Shown: piece by piece, positions 13,401 to 22,626 of the stretch | Layout of the letters: each line of letters opens with the position of its first letter | Position numbering within the stretch: the stretch's first letter is position 1 | Assembly (NCBI GenBank): GCA_945872285.1 | Contig: CAMBZR010000037.1 | Coordinates: 1-31,457, forward strand | Reading direction: 5' to 3' | Origin: Bordetella parapertussis | Lineage (GTDB): Bacteria > Pseudomonadota > Gammaproteobacteria > Burkholderiales > Burkholderiaceae_B | DNA length: 31,457 nt | Made by a program: the position numbers and the translations under genes | The notes under the pieces: model-generated | Databases searched by the model: none | What the model was told of the DNA's origin: nothing | What the model saw: the letters and a program-made list of their open reading frames with translations, nothing else

Positions 13401-14472
13401 CAAAACCACAACCGACACACTCAAACTTAGCCTGCGTCTTGCGGTTGTCTTTCGACGTGTGGCCGCAGCGCGGGCAAGTCCGGCTGGTGTATTGGGGCGT
13501 AACCGCTACGAGCCAACCGCTTTTCCATGCCATCTTGTACTCAAGCTGGCGACGGAATTCTGACCAGCCTTGGTCGAGGATTGACTTATTCAAACCGGAC
13601 TTGGCTCGGACGTTTACCCCCGGTGCCTCGATCGTGCCGGCTGCAGAGGCAGACATATTGCGGACTTTCAGGTCTTCAATGACTACGAGCGCGTGGTTTT
13701 TGCTGATCGCAGCTGAAGCCTTGTGGAGAAAGTCTTTGCGGATGTTGGCGATACGGTAGTGCAGATTCTTGACTTTGGCCTGAGCCCTCTTCCAATTGTT
13801 ACTGAATTTAACTTTGCGGCTTGTGCGACGCTGGTATCGGCGCAGACGAGCTTCATGCTTGCGAAAACTGTTGACCGCTTCGATATGACTGCCGTCGCTC
13901 AGCGTGGCGAACCGGGCCACGCCGACATCGATTCCAACCGCACCGCCTTGTGCGACTGCATGCTCTAACGTTCGCTCGGTCTGGATCGATACAAACCATT
14001 TGCCATTTCTCAGACTAACGGTCGCGTTACGAACTTCGCCTAATACGTCGCGACTCTTGCGGTAGCGCATCCAGCCGAGTTTGGGCAATTTGATGCGTCC
14101 ATTGGAGTTGTCTAGTGTGATTGCTTGTGGAAAGCGGAAGCGGTCATACTGGCCTCGCGTCTTGAACCGAGGGAATGCTGCGCGTTTCTCGAAGAAATTC
14201 TTGTAGGCACGCTCTAAGTCCTTAAGCGCTTGCTGAGTAATTTGTGAGTGCGCTTCTTTGAGCCAGGGTGTTTCGACGCTGCTACGCCAATCGGTCAGGT
14301 GCTTGCACAGCGATGCATAGCCAAGATGCTTTTCGCCAACCTCGCTCCTCGCCTTCTGCAAGGCGAGCGCCTTGTTGTAGACGAACCGGCACGCCCCGGC
14401 GAACTGGCGCATCTTGCGCGCTTGTTCGCTAGTTTGGCGCAGCTCGAATTTGTAGGCTTGAAGTCTCTGCAT
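13240..14472 (-). CDS. tnpB: TnpB RNA-guided nuclease of an IS200/IS605-type element
   Basis: This 410-residue protein has the helix-turn-helix N-terminus QAYKFELRQTSEQ, a RuvC-like nuclease split across GIDVGV (Asp182), VIEDLKV (Glu266) and NADLVGAINI (Asp362), and a zinc ribbon with Cys333, Cys336, Cys352 and Cys355 (CPRCG...CVGCG). All catalytic and zinc residues are intact and the length is normal, so the gene looks functional. TnpB proteins cut DNA next to a short element-adjacent motif under direction of the omega RNA, which keeps the element in place when it excises. The stop codon lies in the right-end hairpin, the usual arrangement. It is isolated between unrelated chromosomal genes. 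Confidence 0.92.
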   Translation of the reverse strand: MQRLQAYKFELRQTSEQARKMRQFAGACRFVYNKALALQKARSEVGEKHLGYASLCKHLTDWRSSVETPWLKEAHSQITQQALKDLERAYKNFFEKRAAFPRFKTRGQYDRFRFPQAITLDNSNGRIKLPKLGWMRYRKSRDVLGEVRNATVSLRNGKWFVSIQTERTLEHAVAQGGAVGIDVGVARFATLSDGSHIEAVNSFRKHEARLRRYQRRTSRKVKFSNNWKRAQAKVKNLHYRIANIRKDFLHKASAAISKNHALVVIEDLKVRNMSASAAGTIEAPGVNVRAKSGLNKSILDQGWSEFRRQLEYKMAWKSGWLVAVTPQYTSRTCPRCGHTSKDNRKTQAKFECVGCGFEENADLVGAINILERGYRLLARGESLQSGRSVKQEPTEATRKSQRSAVGIPAL

Positions 14473-14520
14473 ACTGTAATTGTATACAGTTTATCTGTTG
14501 ACTTAAAGTGCAAACAGCTA

Positions 14521-14537
14521 GGACAGCGCTGCTGTCC
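14521..14537. repeat. Perfect hairpin upstream of tnpB
   Basis: ggacagc-gct-gctgtcc forms a 7-bp stem with a 3-nt loop inside the left end of the element, a possible transposase-recognition or regulatory structure. Confidence 0.45.
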
Positions 14538-14633
14538 GCGCTATTCATCCCCAGCCTAAAGGCCGAGGCTTTCCGCGCAATCCGGTAAGCTCTGTCAGAT
14601 ATGTTAGCAAGCTAAACCATTTAGGGATTTTGG

Positions 14634-15458
14634 ATGTCTGATCTCAGTGACAGCACTTCGCCCCAACCGTCGGCTAAAGCCTCGCGCTTAGGCCGCGTGC
14701 TTGAAAGCTGGAGTTCAGGAATTTTAATCGTCGTACTGCTATTGCTATGGCAGACCGGCGTGCGCTATTTTGAAGTGCCTAACTTCTTGCTGCCGGCCCC
14801 CACTGAAATCGCGCAGCTCTTTGTCGACGAATGGTCATTGATTCAAATGCATTCTTTAGCCACGATTTGGGCGATCTTAACGGGCTATGTCACGGCGGTA
14901 CTGTTTGCCTTAATCGTCTCGGCCTTGATGATTCGCTTTACTTGGCTTGAACGCTTAATCATGCCCATTTTTGTTGGCTTACAAAGCGTGCCAAAAATTG
15001 CGATAGCGCCTTTGATTTTGGTATGGGTGGGTGCAGGCATGGGCTCAAAAATTGCCGTGGTGATGTCGATTGCTTTTTTTCCAATCGTGATCAACACCAT
15101 GGCGGGCTTTAAAGAGGTGGATCGCGGCTTGGCAGATGTGTTTCGGTCAGTCGACGCCAACGAACGACAGTTGCTCTTTAGGCTGAGGCTGCCTTATGCC
15201 ATACCGTATATTTTTGCAGGCTTGCGTATCGCAACAACACTGGCGGTGCTTGGTGCGATTGTGGCCGAATGGCTGGCTGCGTCTAACGGCTTGGGATACT
15301 TAGTGCTATCGGGTAGCTTTAACTTTAATACGGCCCGCTCGTTTGCGGCCATCATTTCTTTAGCTATGATCGGTACAATATTTTTTAATTTTATGTCATG
15401 GATTGAAGCGCGAGTGTCATGGCGCACTGGTCTGAATGACTCGACTTCACGAGGGTAA
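14634..15458 (+). CDS. ABC transporter permease (SsuC/TauC type)
   Basis: This 274-residue inner-membrane protein has six predicted helices and the binding-protein-dependent permease signature around FRSVDANERQLLFRLRLPYAIPYIFAGLR (about residues 163-191; EAA-like loop contacting the ATPase). A hydrophilic tail of about 25 residues precedes the first helix. The permeases closest in style import sulfonates, taurine, nitrate or thiamine-pyrimidine precursors. It is the first gene of a tight five-gene set with its binding protein (8-bp gap), ATPase, hydrolase and oxidoreductase. It starts just past the TnpB element, which may have inserted near its promoter. Confidence 0.9.
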   Translation: MSDLSDSTSPQPSAKASRLGRVLESWSSGILIVVLLLLWQTGVRYFEVPNFLLPAPTEIAQLFVDEWSLIQMHSLATIWAILTGYVTAVLFALIVSALMIRFTWLERLIMPIFVGLQSVPKIAIAPLILVWVGAGMGSKIAVVMSIAFFPIVINTMAGFKEVDRGLADVFRSVDANERQLLFRLRLPYAIPYIFAGLRIATTLAVLGAIVAEWLAASNGLGYLVLSGSFNFNTARSFAAIISLAMIGTIFFNFMSWIEARVSWRTGLNDSTSRG

Positions 15459-15465
15459 AACCGTT

Positions 15466-16494
15466 ATGTTGAATAAAAGCAAACAAGCCATCCTGAGCGC
15501 TCTCGCACTCTGCGCGATGACCCTCTCTTCGACCCCTGCCCTCGCACTTGATAAGGTCGTGCTACGCATCAACTTCACACCTTGGGGAATGCATGCCCAA
15601 TATTTTGGCGGTCGGGCGCAAGGTTTTTATAAGGCCGAAGGTATTGATCTAGAAATTCGTCCACCAGCCGCTGGGCAACAAAACGAAATCATGATTGCAA
15701 CAGGTCGCGAGCAATTTGGCTTGACCAACGCCGATGCTTTTGTCAAAGCAAAAGGCAGTGGCCTGCCCATCGTTGCTGTCATGGCCGATCAACCTGACAA
15801 CCCATTTTCAATCATCACGCCATTAAAAGCGGGCATTACCACGCCTGAAAAAATGAAAGGCATGAAACTTGCCTGGTTTCAGGCCAATGTCATGGGCTTA
15901 ATCGAGCCGGTGTTAGCCAAGGGTGGCCTCACGCGCAAAGACATTGACTTTGTGACGGTCGCACGTGGCGCCGAAGTACAGATGCTGGCCGCCGGGCAAG
16001 TCGATGGCCTGTTTGGTTATTCGTTTGGGCAAGCGTTAACGCTTGAGAGCAAGGGGTTTCCGGTCAACGTGATGCCGGTGCGTGATTATGGTGTGCAGTT
16101 TTACGGCACACTGATCTATACCAACGAGGCTTTGCTGAAAAGCAACCCGGATTTGGTCAAGCGCTTTGTGCGCGCAACGATTAAGAGCTTGATCTGGACC
16201 CACGACAACGTTGAACAAGCGATGAAAGAAATCGTCGCGGTTTCACCTGATCGCGACCTTAAGCTTGAGTCGCGCAAGCTACGCATGATTTACGACCTGT
16301 ACAACACGCCTGATTATGCGGAACGCTTTGGTTTGATGACCGATGCAAAATGGCAATCGTCGATTGATATCTTGGCCAGTGGCGGCGACTTGCCTAAAAA
16401 ACCGACTGCCCAAAGCATGTATACCAATGCCATCATCAATAGTATTGATGAAGCAAAAGAACTGGCCAAACTTGTGAAGCAACCGGCAAAATGA
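15466..16494 (+). CDS. ABC substrate-binding protein, NMT1/THI5/SsuA-like
   Basis: The start at 15466 puts a gaggg site upstream and a clear signal peptide first ([20 protein letters not shown], cleavage near ALA-L at about residue 28). A longer frame from 15436 would bury this signal. The mature protein of about 315 residues matches the NMT1/THI5 group: [30 protein letters not shown], and [20 protein letters not shown]. Members of the group bind pyrimidine precursors, sulfonates, nitrate or aromatic compounds. The ligand is not evident. Its stop overlaps the ATPase start by 4 bp (ATGA), so the two are coupled. Confidence 0.9.
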   Translation: MLNKSKQAILSALALCAMTLSSTPALALDKVVLRINFTPWGMHAQYFGGRAQGFYKAEGIDLEIRPPAAGQQNEIMIATGREQFGLTNADAFVKAKGSGLPIVAVMADQPDNPFSIITPLKAGITTPEKMKGMKLAWFQANVMGLIEPVLAKGGLTRKDIDFVTVARGAEVQMLAAGQVDGLFGYSFGQALTLESKGFPVNVMPVRDYGVQFYGTLIYTNEALLKSNPDLVKRFVRATIKSLIWTHDNVEQAMKEIVAVSPDRDLKLESRKLRMIYDLYNTPDYAERFGLMTDAKWQSSIDILASGGDLPKKPTAQSMYTNAIINSIDEAKELAKLVKQPAK

Positions 16495-17318
16495 GTTCTG
16501 TGCAGTCTTCAGGGCGTGGCATTTCAATCGCTGGCATTCAGGTCACCTATGGACTGGGCTCGGCGCAAGCCGTTCAAGCCTTAGCGCCTGTTGACCTTGA
16601 AGTCGCCGACGGCTCCTTCGTTTCGTTGGTGGGCCCCTCTGGCTGCGGCAAGAGCACTTTGCTAAAAGTGTTGGCTGATTTAATGCCACCCACACAAGGG
16701 CAGGTTTTGATTGACGGGATGCCGCCCAGCGCCTTGCGACAAGCGGGTCGTATTGGCTTAGTGTTTCAACAAGCGAATTTAATGCCCTGGCTGACGGTTG
16801 AAAAAAACGTCAAACTACTCAAAGAGTTGGTACAAGCAAAAAGTAAAAACGCGCTTGCTTTGCGGCAGACGCAAAATCCACAAACAGTGCAAAGCGTTGA
16901 GCAACTGCTTGAGGTCGTTGGCCTAAATGGTTTTGAGAAGAAACTCCCTCATCAGTTATCAGGCGGTATGCAACAACGGGCGGCGCTCGCACGCGCCTTG
17001 GCGCTTGATCCATCGATTTTATTGATGGACGAACCCTTTGCCGCACTCGATGAAATTACACGCGATCGCATGGCGTTTGAACTCATGCGTATCTGGCAGC
17101 AGTATCGCAAGACCGTCATCTTTGTGACGCACTCGCTTGCTGAGGCAGTATTTTTGTCGGATCAAGTTGTGCTGATGTCTGCACGTCCAGGCCGGATTCA
17201 CAAAATTTATGACATTGATCTTCCTCGCCCGCGCACTGAAGACACGCGTTTATCCGACGACTTTATTCGCTTGGTGGGTGAGATTAATCGCGAACTTTAT
17301 AAGGTAATGCTGCTGTGA
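16491..17318 (+). CDS. ABC transporter ATPase (SsuB/TauB/nitrate type)
   Basis: This 275-residue ATPase has Walker [11 protein letters not shown]-loop [12 protein letters not shown], signature LSGGMQQR, Walker [13 protein letters not shown] and H-loop VTHSLAEA. The MPWLTV after the Q-loop and the SARPGRI near the C-terminus are typical of the nitrate/sulfonate/taurine importer ATPases. An insertion of about 25 Lys/Gln/Asn-rich residues after ELVQAK is longer than usual between Q-loop and signature. It overlaps the gene before (ATGA) and the gene after (GTGA), so the whole set is translationally coupled. Confidence 0.93.
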   Translation: MSSVQSSGRGISIAGIQVTYGLGSAQAVQALAPVDLEVADGSFVSLVGPSGCGKSTLLKVLADLMPPTQGQVLIDGMPPSALRQAGRIGLVFQQANLMPWLTVEKNVKLLKELVQAKSKNALALRQTQNPQTVQSVEQLLEVVGLNGFEKKLPHQLSGGMQQRAALARALALDPSILLMDEPFAALDEITRDRMAFELMRIWQQYRKTVIFVTHSLAEAVFLSDQVVLMSARPGRIHKIYDIDLPRPRTEDTRLSDDFIRLVGEINRELYKVMLL

Positions 17319-18447
17319 GCAAACGAGACAAAATGCCCTGTCTGACTGTGGGTGACAACGCCTTTGAGCGTGGCGTCGCCCATGGCAAAACCTTCGCTGC
17401 TGATGTCGCCGCAAACCTTGAAACCTATTTACGCCGTTTTGAGGCTTCGGGCTTAGCGCGCGCCGAGGCGCTAGAAGAAGCCTTGCGTTGGCAGACAGCC
17501 ATGCAAAGTCAAAATACAGATTACGCTGAAGAGATGCTAGGCATCGCCAAAGGGGCAGAGCAAACTTCAGTAGCGATTGCACTGTTGAATGCACGCTACG
17601 AGATTGCCTTTATGATTTTTGGCAAAGACGCGCGCAAGCAAGAGCAAGCGCTGCAACAAGCCACTGGCGAAACCGATGGCTGCACAACCTTTGGTTTGCT
17701 ATCAGACGTCACCGCCGACGGCCACACCTGGCTTGGGCAAAACTGGGTTGGATTGCTGGCGTGCATCAACGCACGATTGTGTTGCGTATTAAACGCTCAA
17801 ACAAGCCAAGCCTTGTGTGCATGACTGAGGCCGGCATTGTGGGTGGCAAAATGGGTGTCAACGAATGCGGCATTGGCTTGGTTGAAAACGGCCTGGCCTC
17901 GCATCTAGATGGCTGCAACCCCTATCAAAAACCGTTTCATATGCGGTGTCGCGAAGTACTAGATGCCGATCGCTATGCTGATGCGCTGACGCCGATCGTG
18001 TCAACCAAACGCACGTGCTCCGGTAACTTTGTGATCGGCGGCGCACAAGGCGAAATCATTGATTTTGAAACCAGCCCCAATCACATCACCTATATCAACC
18101 CAGTTAACGGTATCGTCACACACTCTAATCACTTTATGGGAAGTGGGCACGGCGAGTCGCAGATGGAAAAAGTCAGCCCCGGCACGTTATTCAGAGCCTC
18201 GCGCATGCGTCGTTTGCTCGAGCGTGGTGGCAAACAAATTGATGTGGCGACAATGACAGCCGCGATGAGCGATCACTTCAGTGAGCCGCACTCACTGTGC
18301 CGACATCCTGATCCGCGGCAAGCCGAAGCCAAACAGACGATGACGACCGGCGCAGTATTAATTGATCTTGAAAGTCGTGTGATGCACGTGGCCGATGGGC
18401 CACCGTGTGAATATCCATTTATTGCTTACTCTGTTGCTGAACGCTAA
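17315..18447 (+). pseudogene. C45-family (acyl-CoA:6-APA acyltransferase-like) hydrolase, frameshifted
   Basis: Two frames (17315-17824 and 17761-18447) make one protein of about 377 residues if one base is restored near 17747: gggttgg becomes gggattgg and the junction reads QNWDWIAGVHQRTIVLRI, the expected family sequence. The part before the break carries the DGCTTFG motif, with Cys123 as the N-terminal nucleophile after self-cleavage. Family members cut or form amide bonds of acylated small molecules (penicillin acyltransferase, carcinine hydrolase). The GTG start overlaps the ATPase stop. In an importer operon the enzyme would hydrolyse the imported amide. With no homopolymer longer than three G at the site, a true mutation is at least as likely as a sequencing error. 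Confidence 0.8.
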
Positions 18448-18459
18448 GGTATCCGTATT

Positions 18460-19605
18460 ATGTCGACAAAAAAAATTCACGTCATCATTGAAGGCGCGAC
18501 TGGGCGCTTGGGCAATATGCAACACCTGCGTTCATTGCTCAATATCCGAAAAGAAGGCGGGCTGCTGCTTAAAAATGGCGACAAGCTGATCCCCGAGCCA
18601 GTGCTGCTAGGTCGTAATGCCGATAAGCTTAAGGCCTTGGCTGAACTCCACGCGATCGATTGGTCAACCGATCGGGCCGCTTGTCTTGCCGACAAAAACA
18701 ATGAAATCTATTTTGATGCAAGCTTGACCGCTGGCCGCTTTGAGCGCGCGCAAACCGCAATGCAGGCAGGCAAACATATCTATCTAGAAAAACCAATCGC
18801 TGAATCGCTTGTCGAAGCCCTTGAATTGGCGCGCATGGCTGAGCGCTTGAAACTTAAGAACGGCACGGTACAAGACAAATTATTTTTACCGAGTTTGCAC
18901 AAACTTCGCAAAGTCAAAGAAGCTGGATTCTTTGGTGACATTATTCAAGCCAAAATCGATTTTGGTTGGTGGGTATTTGATGGCGAGATTCACCCTGCGC
19001 AACGCTCAAGCTGGAACTATCGTAAGCGCGATGGTGGTGGCTTAGTATTGGATATGTTTCCACATTGGCGCTACATCGTCGATACCTTGCTTGGCGAGGT
19101 TAAATCCGTATCTTGCCGCACAAAAACTGCGATCGCCAAGCGTCGCGATGAGCAAGGCAAGCCTTATGACGTAGATGTTGAAGACGTGGTTTTAGCCACC
19201 CTTGAGCTCGCCAATGGCGCTTTGGTTGAAATTAATGCCTCGTGGGCAGCGCGTATTAAGCGCGATGATATTTTGACGTTGCAAGTCGATGGCACGCAAG
19301 GCTCAGCCTCGTGCGGTTTATATCGCTGCTTTATTCAACCTATGGCCGCTACGCCCAAGCCAGTATGGAGCATTGAGGTGCCCACGAGCGAAGACTTTAA
19401 TGCGCAATGGCTTGAGGTACCTGACGTTGCGCCATACACAAATTCGTATCGTGCAGGTTGGGAATCGTTTTTAAGACATGTGCTTGACGACACCCCCTTT
19501 GCCTCGCCTTTAAAAGCGGGCGCAAAAGGGATTCAGTTAGTCGATGCTTGCTATCGCAGCAACGCCGAGCGGCGCTGGATTGATTTGCCAGAGCTCAGTC
19601 TTTAG
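18460..19605 (+). CDS. Gfo/Idh/MocA-family oxidoreductase
   Basis: This 381-residue protein starts with a Rossmann segment (IHVIIEGATGRLGNMQHLRS) and has the family EKP motif in GKHIYLEKPIAESL (about residues 104-117), which places the nicotinamide and the catalytic Lys. The C-terminal alpha/beta domain contains GGGLVLDMFPHWRYIVDTLL, the substrate-side helix in which Asp and His usually act. Family members oxidise or reduce sugars, inositols and related polyols with NAD(P). The G-A-T-G-R-L-G nucleotide motif is slightly unlike the usual GxGxxG. It follows the hydrolase after 12 bp with a weak aagg site and probably acts on the released product; the substrate is unknown. Confidence 0.88.
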   Translation: MSTKKIHVIIEGATGRLGNMQHLRSLLNIRKEGGLLLKNGDKLIPEPVLLGRNADKLKALAELHAIDWSTDRAACLADKNNEIYFDASLTAGRFERAQTAMQAGKHIYLEKPIAESLVEALELARMAERLKLKNGTVQDKLFLPSLHKLRKVKEAGFFGDIIQAKIDFGWWVFDGEIHPAQRSSWNYRKRDGGGLVLDMFPHWRYIVDTLLGEVKSVSCRTKTAIAKRRDEQGKPYDVDVEDVVLATLELANGALVEINASWAARIKRDDILTLQVDGTQGSASCGLYRCFIQPMAATPKPVWSIEVPTSEDFNAQWLEVPDVAPYTNSYRAGWESFLRHVLDDTPFASPLKAGAKGIQLVDACYRSNAERRWIDLPELSL

Positions 19606-19615
19606 CTTAGAACAC

Positions 19616-20779
19616 TCACCAAGCCGATTCTAGAATTTCTAGCAGCTGGCTGGTTTGCGTGACTGGCCTTGGATTATTTTTAATGCCAAAATCATGCATC
19701 ACTTTATCGGCGATGACTTGAAAGTCTTCACGCTTGACGCCAACATCGCGTATGCGCGTGGGTAGACTCAAGCTTCGCACCAACTGTTCGATGGCATCGG
19801 CCGCCTCCATCCCAGCGCAACCCATGGCCTGCGCAATCATTTGTTGCTTCGGCGCATTGACGACTTTGTTGTACCGCATGACAGCGGGTAGCAGCACACA
19901 CGAGGTGTAACCATGCCCAACACCCGCGTGCGCGCCAAAAACATGACCAATCGCGTGGCTAGCGCCCACGCGTGCGCCGAACTCAAGAATACGAATCGAC
20001 ATCGCCATGCCACGCTGACAATCGAGACGCGCATCCAAATCCTTGGGGTCAGCCAATACGCGCGGCAGCCCTTTAGATAACAGCGCTAGCGCGGCGGTTC
20101 CAAACGCATCAACGCAAGGGTCTACGTTTAACATCGCCATAAATTCAGCCGCATGGTCAACCGCTTTAATACCACTTGATAAAAACAAAGACATAGGCGT
20201 GTCAAGTGTGACGATTGGGTCAACGATCACTGCGCGCGGTGCCGTCATGGGATAGCCGAAGATCTCTTTGACGCGTGCAGTCGTGTCTGAGCACCCGGCA
20301 AACCAGGTGAACTCGGCCGCTGACAGCGTGGTGGGTACCGCGATCATACGCAACCAATCTGCGGCATCGTTCGGGCGCGCACTGCCATCAGTGGCTGCAA
20401 AAACAGCAGCGTCATGCAATTCAGAGCGAGTCGTCAACCCCAACTTAAGCGCAACCAACATTACCTTAGTGGCGTCAATAACTGAACCACCACCAATCGC
20501 CAACAACACGTCTGCGCGGGCGGCCAGGGCGGCGCGCGCACCCGCCAGCACACAGTCTTGGGGTACATGCGCCGTGATACCGCTGAATTGGCCCACGCAG
20601 CGGTGGCTCAGCGCTCGAACGATGGCTTGATAAGACGGCGTTGCCTCGACCGACTTGCTACCCAGTACAAAGACGCGCTGGCTGCCAGTGCGCTCGACTT
20701 CTTTAATCACTGCTGTAACGGCAGACTCGCCAAAGCTGATCCGCTCGGTGGCGTTAAAAAAATGAAACGAGGGTGTCAT
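19616..20779 (-). CDS. Iron-containing alcohol dehydrogenase / maleylacetate reductase-like
   Basis: I prefer the ATG at 20779 (387 residues) because ggag lies 9 nt upstream; the frame is open to 20809. The NAD-binding GGGSVIDATK and PTTLSAAEFTWFAG are family marks, and the metal-site helices AVDHAAEF and ASHAIGHVFGAHAGVGHGYT supply the His residues. Family III dehydrogenases reduce aldehydes or maleylacetate, or oxidise alcohols, with Fe2+ or Zn2+. The PTTLSxAE segment is closer to maleylacetate reductases than to simple alcohol dehydrogenases, but no ring-cleavage genes lie nearby. It converges on the oxidoreductase gene with a 10-bp gap and may belong to the same catabolic function. Confidence 0.88.
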   Translation of the reverse strand: MTPSFHFFNATERISFGESAVTAVIKEVERTGSQRVFVLGSKSVEATPSYQAIVRALSHRCVGQFSGITAHVPQDCVLAGARAALAARADVLLAIGGGSVIDATKVMLVALKLGLTTRSELHDAAVFAATDGSARPNDAADWLRMIAVPTTLSAAEFTWFAGCSDTTARVKEIFGYPMTAPRAVIVDPIVTLDTPMSLFLSSGIKAVDHAAEFMAMLNVDPCVDAFGTAALALLSKGLPRVLADPKDLDARLDCQRGMAMSIRILEFGARVGASHAIGHVFGAHAGVGHGYTSCVLLPAVMRYNKVVNAPKQQMIAQAMGCAGMEAADAIEQLVRSLSLPTRIRDVGVKREDFQVIADKVMHDFGIKNNPRPVTQTSQLLEILESAW

Positions 20780-20893
20780 GGTTGTGGTCTCCGCAGGGTG
20801 TCGCGACATTAGGATAATCCAGCCAAACAGGTTACCCTAATCTCGTACTTAGTTCCTCGCGGGCGAAGCGGCAAATACGACTCTGAGGCCATT

Positions 20894-21037
20894 TTGAACC
20901 TACAAAGTGCATTGATTCCCCTTTTATCTACTGACGAGTCGCGCCTGGTTTTAGCACTTGATCTCGCGGATCGCATCATTGATCACTCAAGCGATGCAAT
21001 TTTAATCAGCGCAGCCGAGCCCATTGATCAACCTTAA
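20894..21037 (+). pseudogene. N-terminal/PAS-edge remnant of a GGDEF/EAL regulator
   Basis: The frame from TTG 20894 (gagg upstream) ends LADRIIDHSSDAILISAAEP before TAA. This resembles the linker into a PAS domain of cyclic-di-GMP signalling proteins (LADRxxxHSSDGIxI). Immediately after the stop comes an EAL C-terminus, so the middle of the gene was deleted. Confidence 0.5.
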
Positions 21038-21261
21038 TGACAAACGGCACGAGTGCAAGCATCGTTCGAGCGACATTCAATTTGAGCAAGGCTCTCGGGC
21101 TGGCTGTGATCGGAGAAGGGGTTGAAACCCAGGCACAACTCGATTTTTTGTTTGACGCAGGCTGTCGTATTTTTTAAGGATATTTCTTTGATCAACCGAT
21201 GCCCATCGAGGTGCTCGAAGCAAAGCGACTCGCCGTGAACGGCCTGACCCCTAAGCATTAG
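21037..21261 (+). pseudogene. C-terminal EAL-domain remnant
   Basis: The frame reads IVRATFNLSKALGLAVIGEG then VETQAQLDFLFDAGCRIF, an in-frame TAA, and GYFFDQPMPIEVLEA. These are the last helices of an EAL phosphodiesterase (AEGVET and QGYxFxxPxP motifs); the codon expected to be Gln is TAA (21175-21177). The catalytic EAL loop itself is gone. With the preceding fragment it is a deleted gene. Confidence 0.75.
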
Positions 21262-21308
21262 CCTCTTGAGATCACGCATCACTAAGCTCTGATATAATTT
21301 TTGACCAA

Positions 21309-21384
21309 GCCGATGTAGCTCAGTTGGTAGAGCAGCTCATTCGTAATGAGAAGGTCAGGAGTTCGATTCCCCTCATTGGCACCA
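21309..21384 (+). tRNA. tRNA-Thr (anticodon CGU)
   Basis: A 76-nt cloverleaf: gccgatg pairs with cattggc, D-loop agctcagttggtagagc, anticodon stem-loop ctcattCGTaatgag, T-arm gagttcgattcccct, and an encoded CCA. The CGU anticodon reads ACG codons. Confidence 0.95.
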
Positions 21385-21422
21385 AAAACTCTTATACAGA
21401 TCGCTGTGTAAGAGTTTTTTTT
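21385..21422 (+). terminator. Rho-independent terminator after tRNA-Thr
   Basis: aaaactcttatacag pairs with tgtgtaagagttttt around a short loop and ends in eight T. It begins directly after the CCA. Confidence 0.88.
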
Positions 21423-21544
21423 GGGCAAAATATCGTCTAAATAGAACTGCGACTTGGCGCACTTTGACGTTATCATTACTCAAAATAGAAAAAGCTAAGT
21501 GCTTGGCTAATTGTCAACGCTTTGCAAACACGGAGACATACCTT

Positions 21545-22576
21545 ATGTGCTTGCACAGCTTATCTTGGGTTGCGCGTCAATTTGTGCGACGTATCGCAGC
21601 GGTATTCTTGATCCTGCCCGCATCATTGACGTTGTATGTATCGTTTGCCTTGCCCGCAACAGCATTCGCACAGCAGCAGCCTTATCCCACCAAACCTATC
21701 CGGCTGATCTTGCCGTTTTCAGCAGGTGGCGGGGCCGATAACAACGCGCGAATCATTGCCGAACCTCTTGCGCAGCGGCTCGGCCAACCCATCATTATTG
21801 ATTACAAACCCGGTGCGGGCGGCACTCTCGGTGCCAATATTGTTGCCAATGCGGCTCCCGATGGCTATACCTTGTTGTATGCCACGCCTGGCCAGCAGAT
21901 GACCAACCCGCACCTGATGGAAAAGATGCCCTACGACGCACTCAAGAGCTTTGCTTCAGTCTCGCAAGTCATTGAGGGCAGCAACGTCTTGGTAGTGAAT
22001 AAAAACTTGCCCGTGAATTCGGTAGCAGAATTAATCGCTCTGGCCAAGGCTAAACCCGGCACGATTAATTTTGCAAGTTCTGGTATTGGTTCGTCAAGCC
22101 ACCTCGCCGGTGAACTGTTTAAGTCGATGGCGGGTATCGATATCGTGCACGTGCCGTATAAAGGCTCTGGAGCTGCGATCACTGAAGTGTTAGGCGGATC
22201 GATTCAGATGACAATCGACACCGTATCTGTTTATCTGCAGCAAATCAAAGCGAATAACGTCAAGGCACTGGCAATCTCAACGCTTGAGCGCAACCCGATC
22301 TTGCCACAGCTGCCGCCCATCGCTGACACATTGCCTGGCTTTGCCGCAGCCCCAGTCAACTACATCACCGCACCTGCAGGCACGCCTCGGCCGATCATCG
22401 AGCGACTGAATCGTGAAATCAATATCGTACTGAAGCTGCCATCAGTACACGAACAATTTGCTCAAAACGGCGCAACCGAAAAAGGTAGCACCCCTGAGGC
22501 CATGGACGCTCTGATTCGGTCTGAGTCTGCCAAATGGAAAAAAAATATCGATCAGTCGCGTGCGACTGCGAACTGA
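21545..22576 (+). CDS. Bug/TctC-family substrate-binding protein
   Basis: The ATG at 21545 has ggag 9 nt upstream and gives a 343-residue protein with a long signal peptide (Arg-Arg at 16-17, hydrophobic core FLILPASLTLYVSFALPATA, cleavage near AFA-Q). Mature landmarks are YPTKPIRLILPFSAGGGADN, DYKPGAGGTLG, APDGYTLLYATPGQ and VPYKGSGAAITEVLGGS. The longer frame from 21464 would place 27 hydrophilic residues before the signal. It is the first gene of a receptor pair and catabolic set, and presumably captures the carboxylate that the later enzymes degrade; the ligand is unknown. Confidence 0.9.
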   Translation: MCLHSLSWVARQFVRRIAAVFLILPASLTLYVSFALPATAFAQQQPYPTKPIRLILPFSAGGGADNNARIIAEPLAQRLGQPIIIDYKPGAGGTLGANIVANAAPDGYTLLYATPGQQMTNPHLMEKMPYDALKSFASVSQVIEGSNVLVVNKNLPVNSVAELIALAKAKPGTINFASSGIGSSSHLAGELFKSMAGIDIVHVPYKGSGAAITEVLGGSIQMTIDTVSVYLQQIKANNVKALAISTLERNPILPQLPPIADTLPGFAAAPVNYITAPAGTPRPIIERLNREINIVLKLPSVHEQFAQNGATEKGSTPEAMDALIRSESAKWKKNIDQSRATAN

Positions 22577-22626
22577 AGCAAGCACAGTACCCTGCCGTCC
22601 AGAGCAACCGAAACCTGACAAGGCCC

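Larger units (their letters stand above)
13223..14580 (-). mobile_element. IS200/IS605-family element with tnpB only (IS1341 type)
   Basis: It has a single tnpB gene, a right-end hairpin at 13233-13252 followed by the typical ggatgtcaa tail (minus strand), and a left-end hairpin region agcct-aaaggccg-aggct at 14553-14570. There is no tnpA, so it would need a Y1 transposase in trans. Boundaries are approximate because these elements make no target duplication. Confidence 0.75.

Noticed and set aside
13277..13968. Rightward frames opposite tnpB
   Set aside because: Antisense shadows of an intact TnpB with all catalytic residues.
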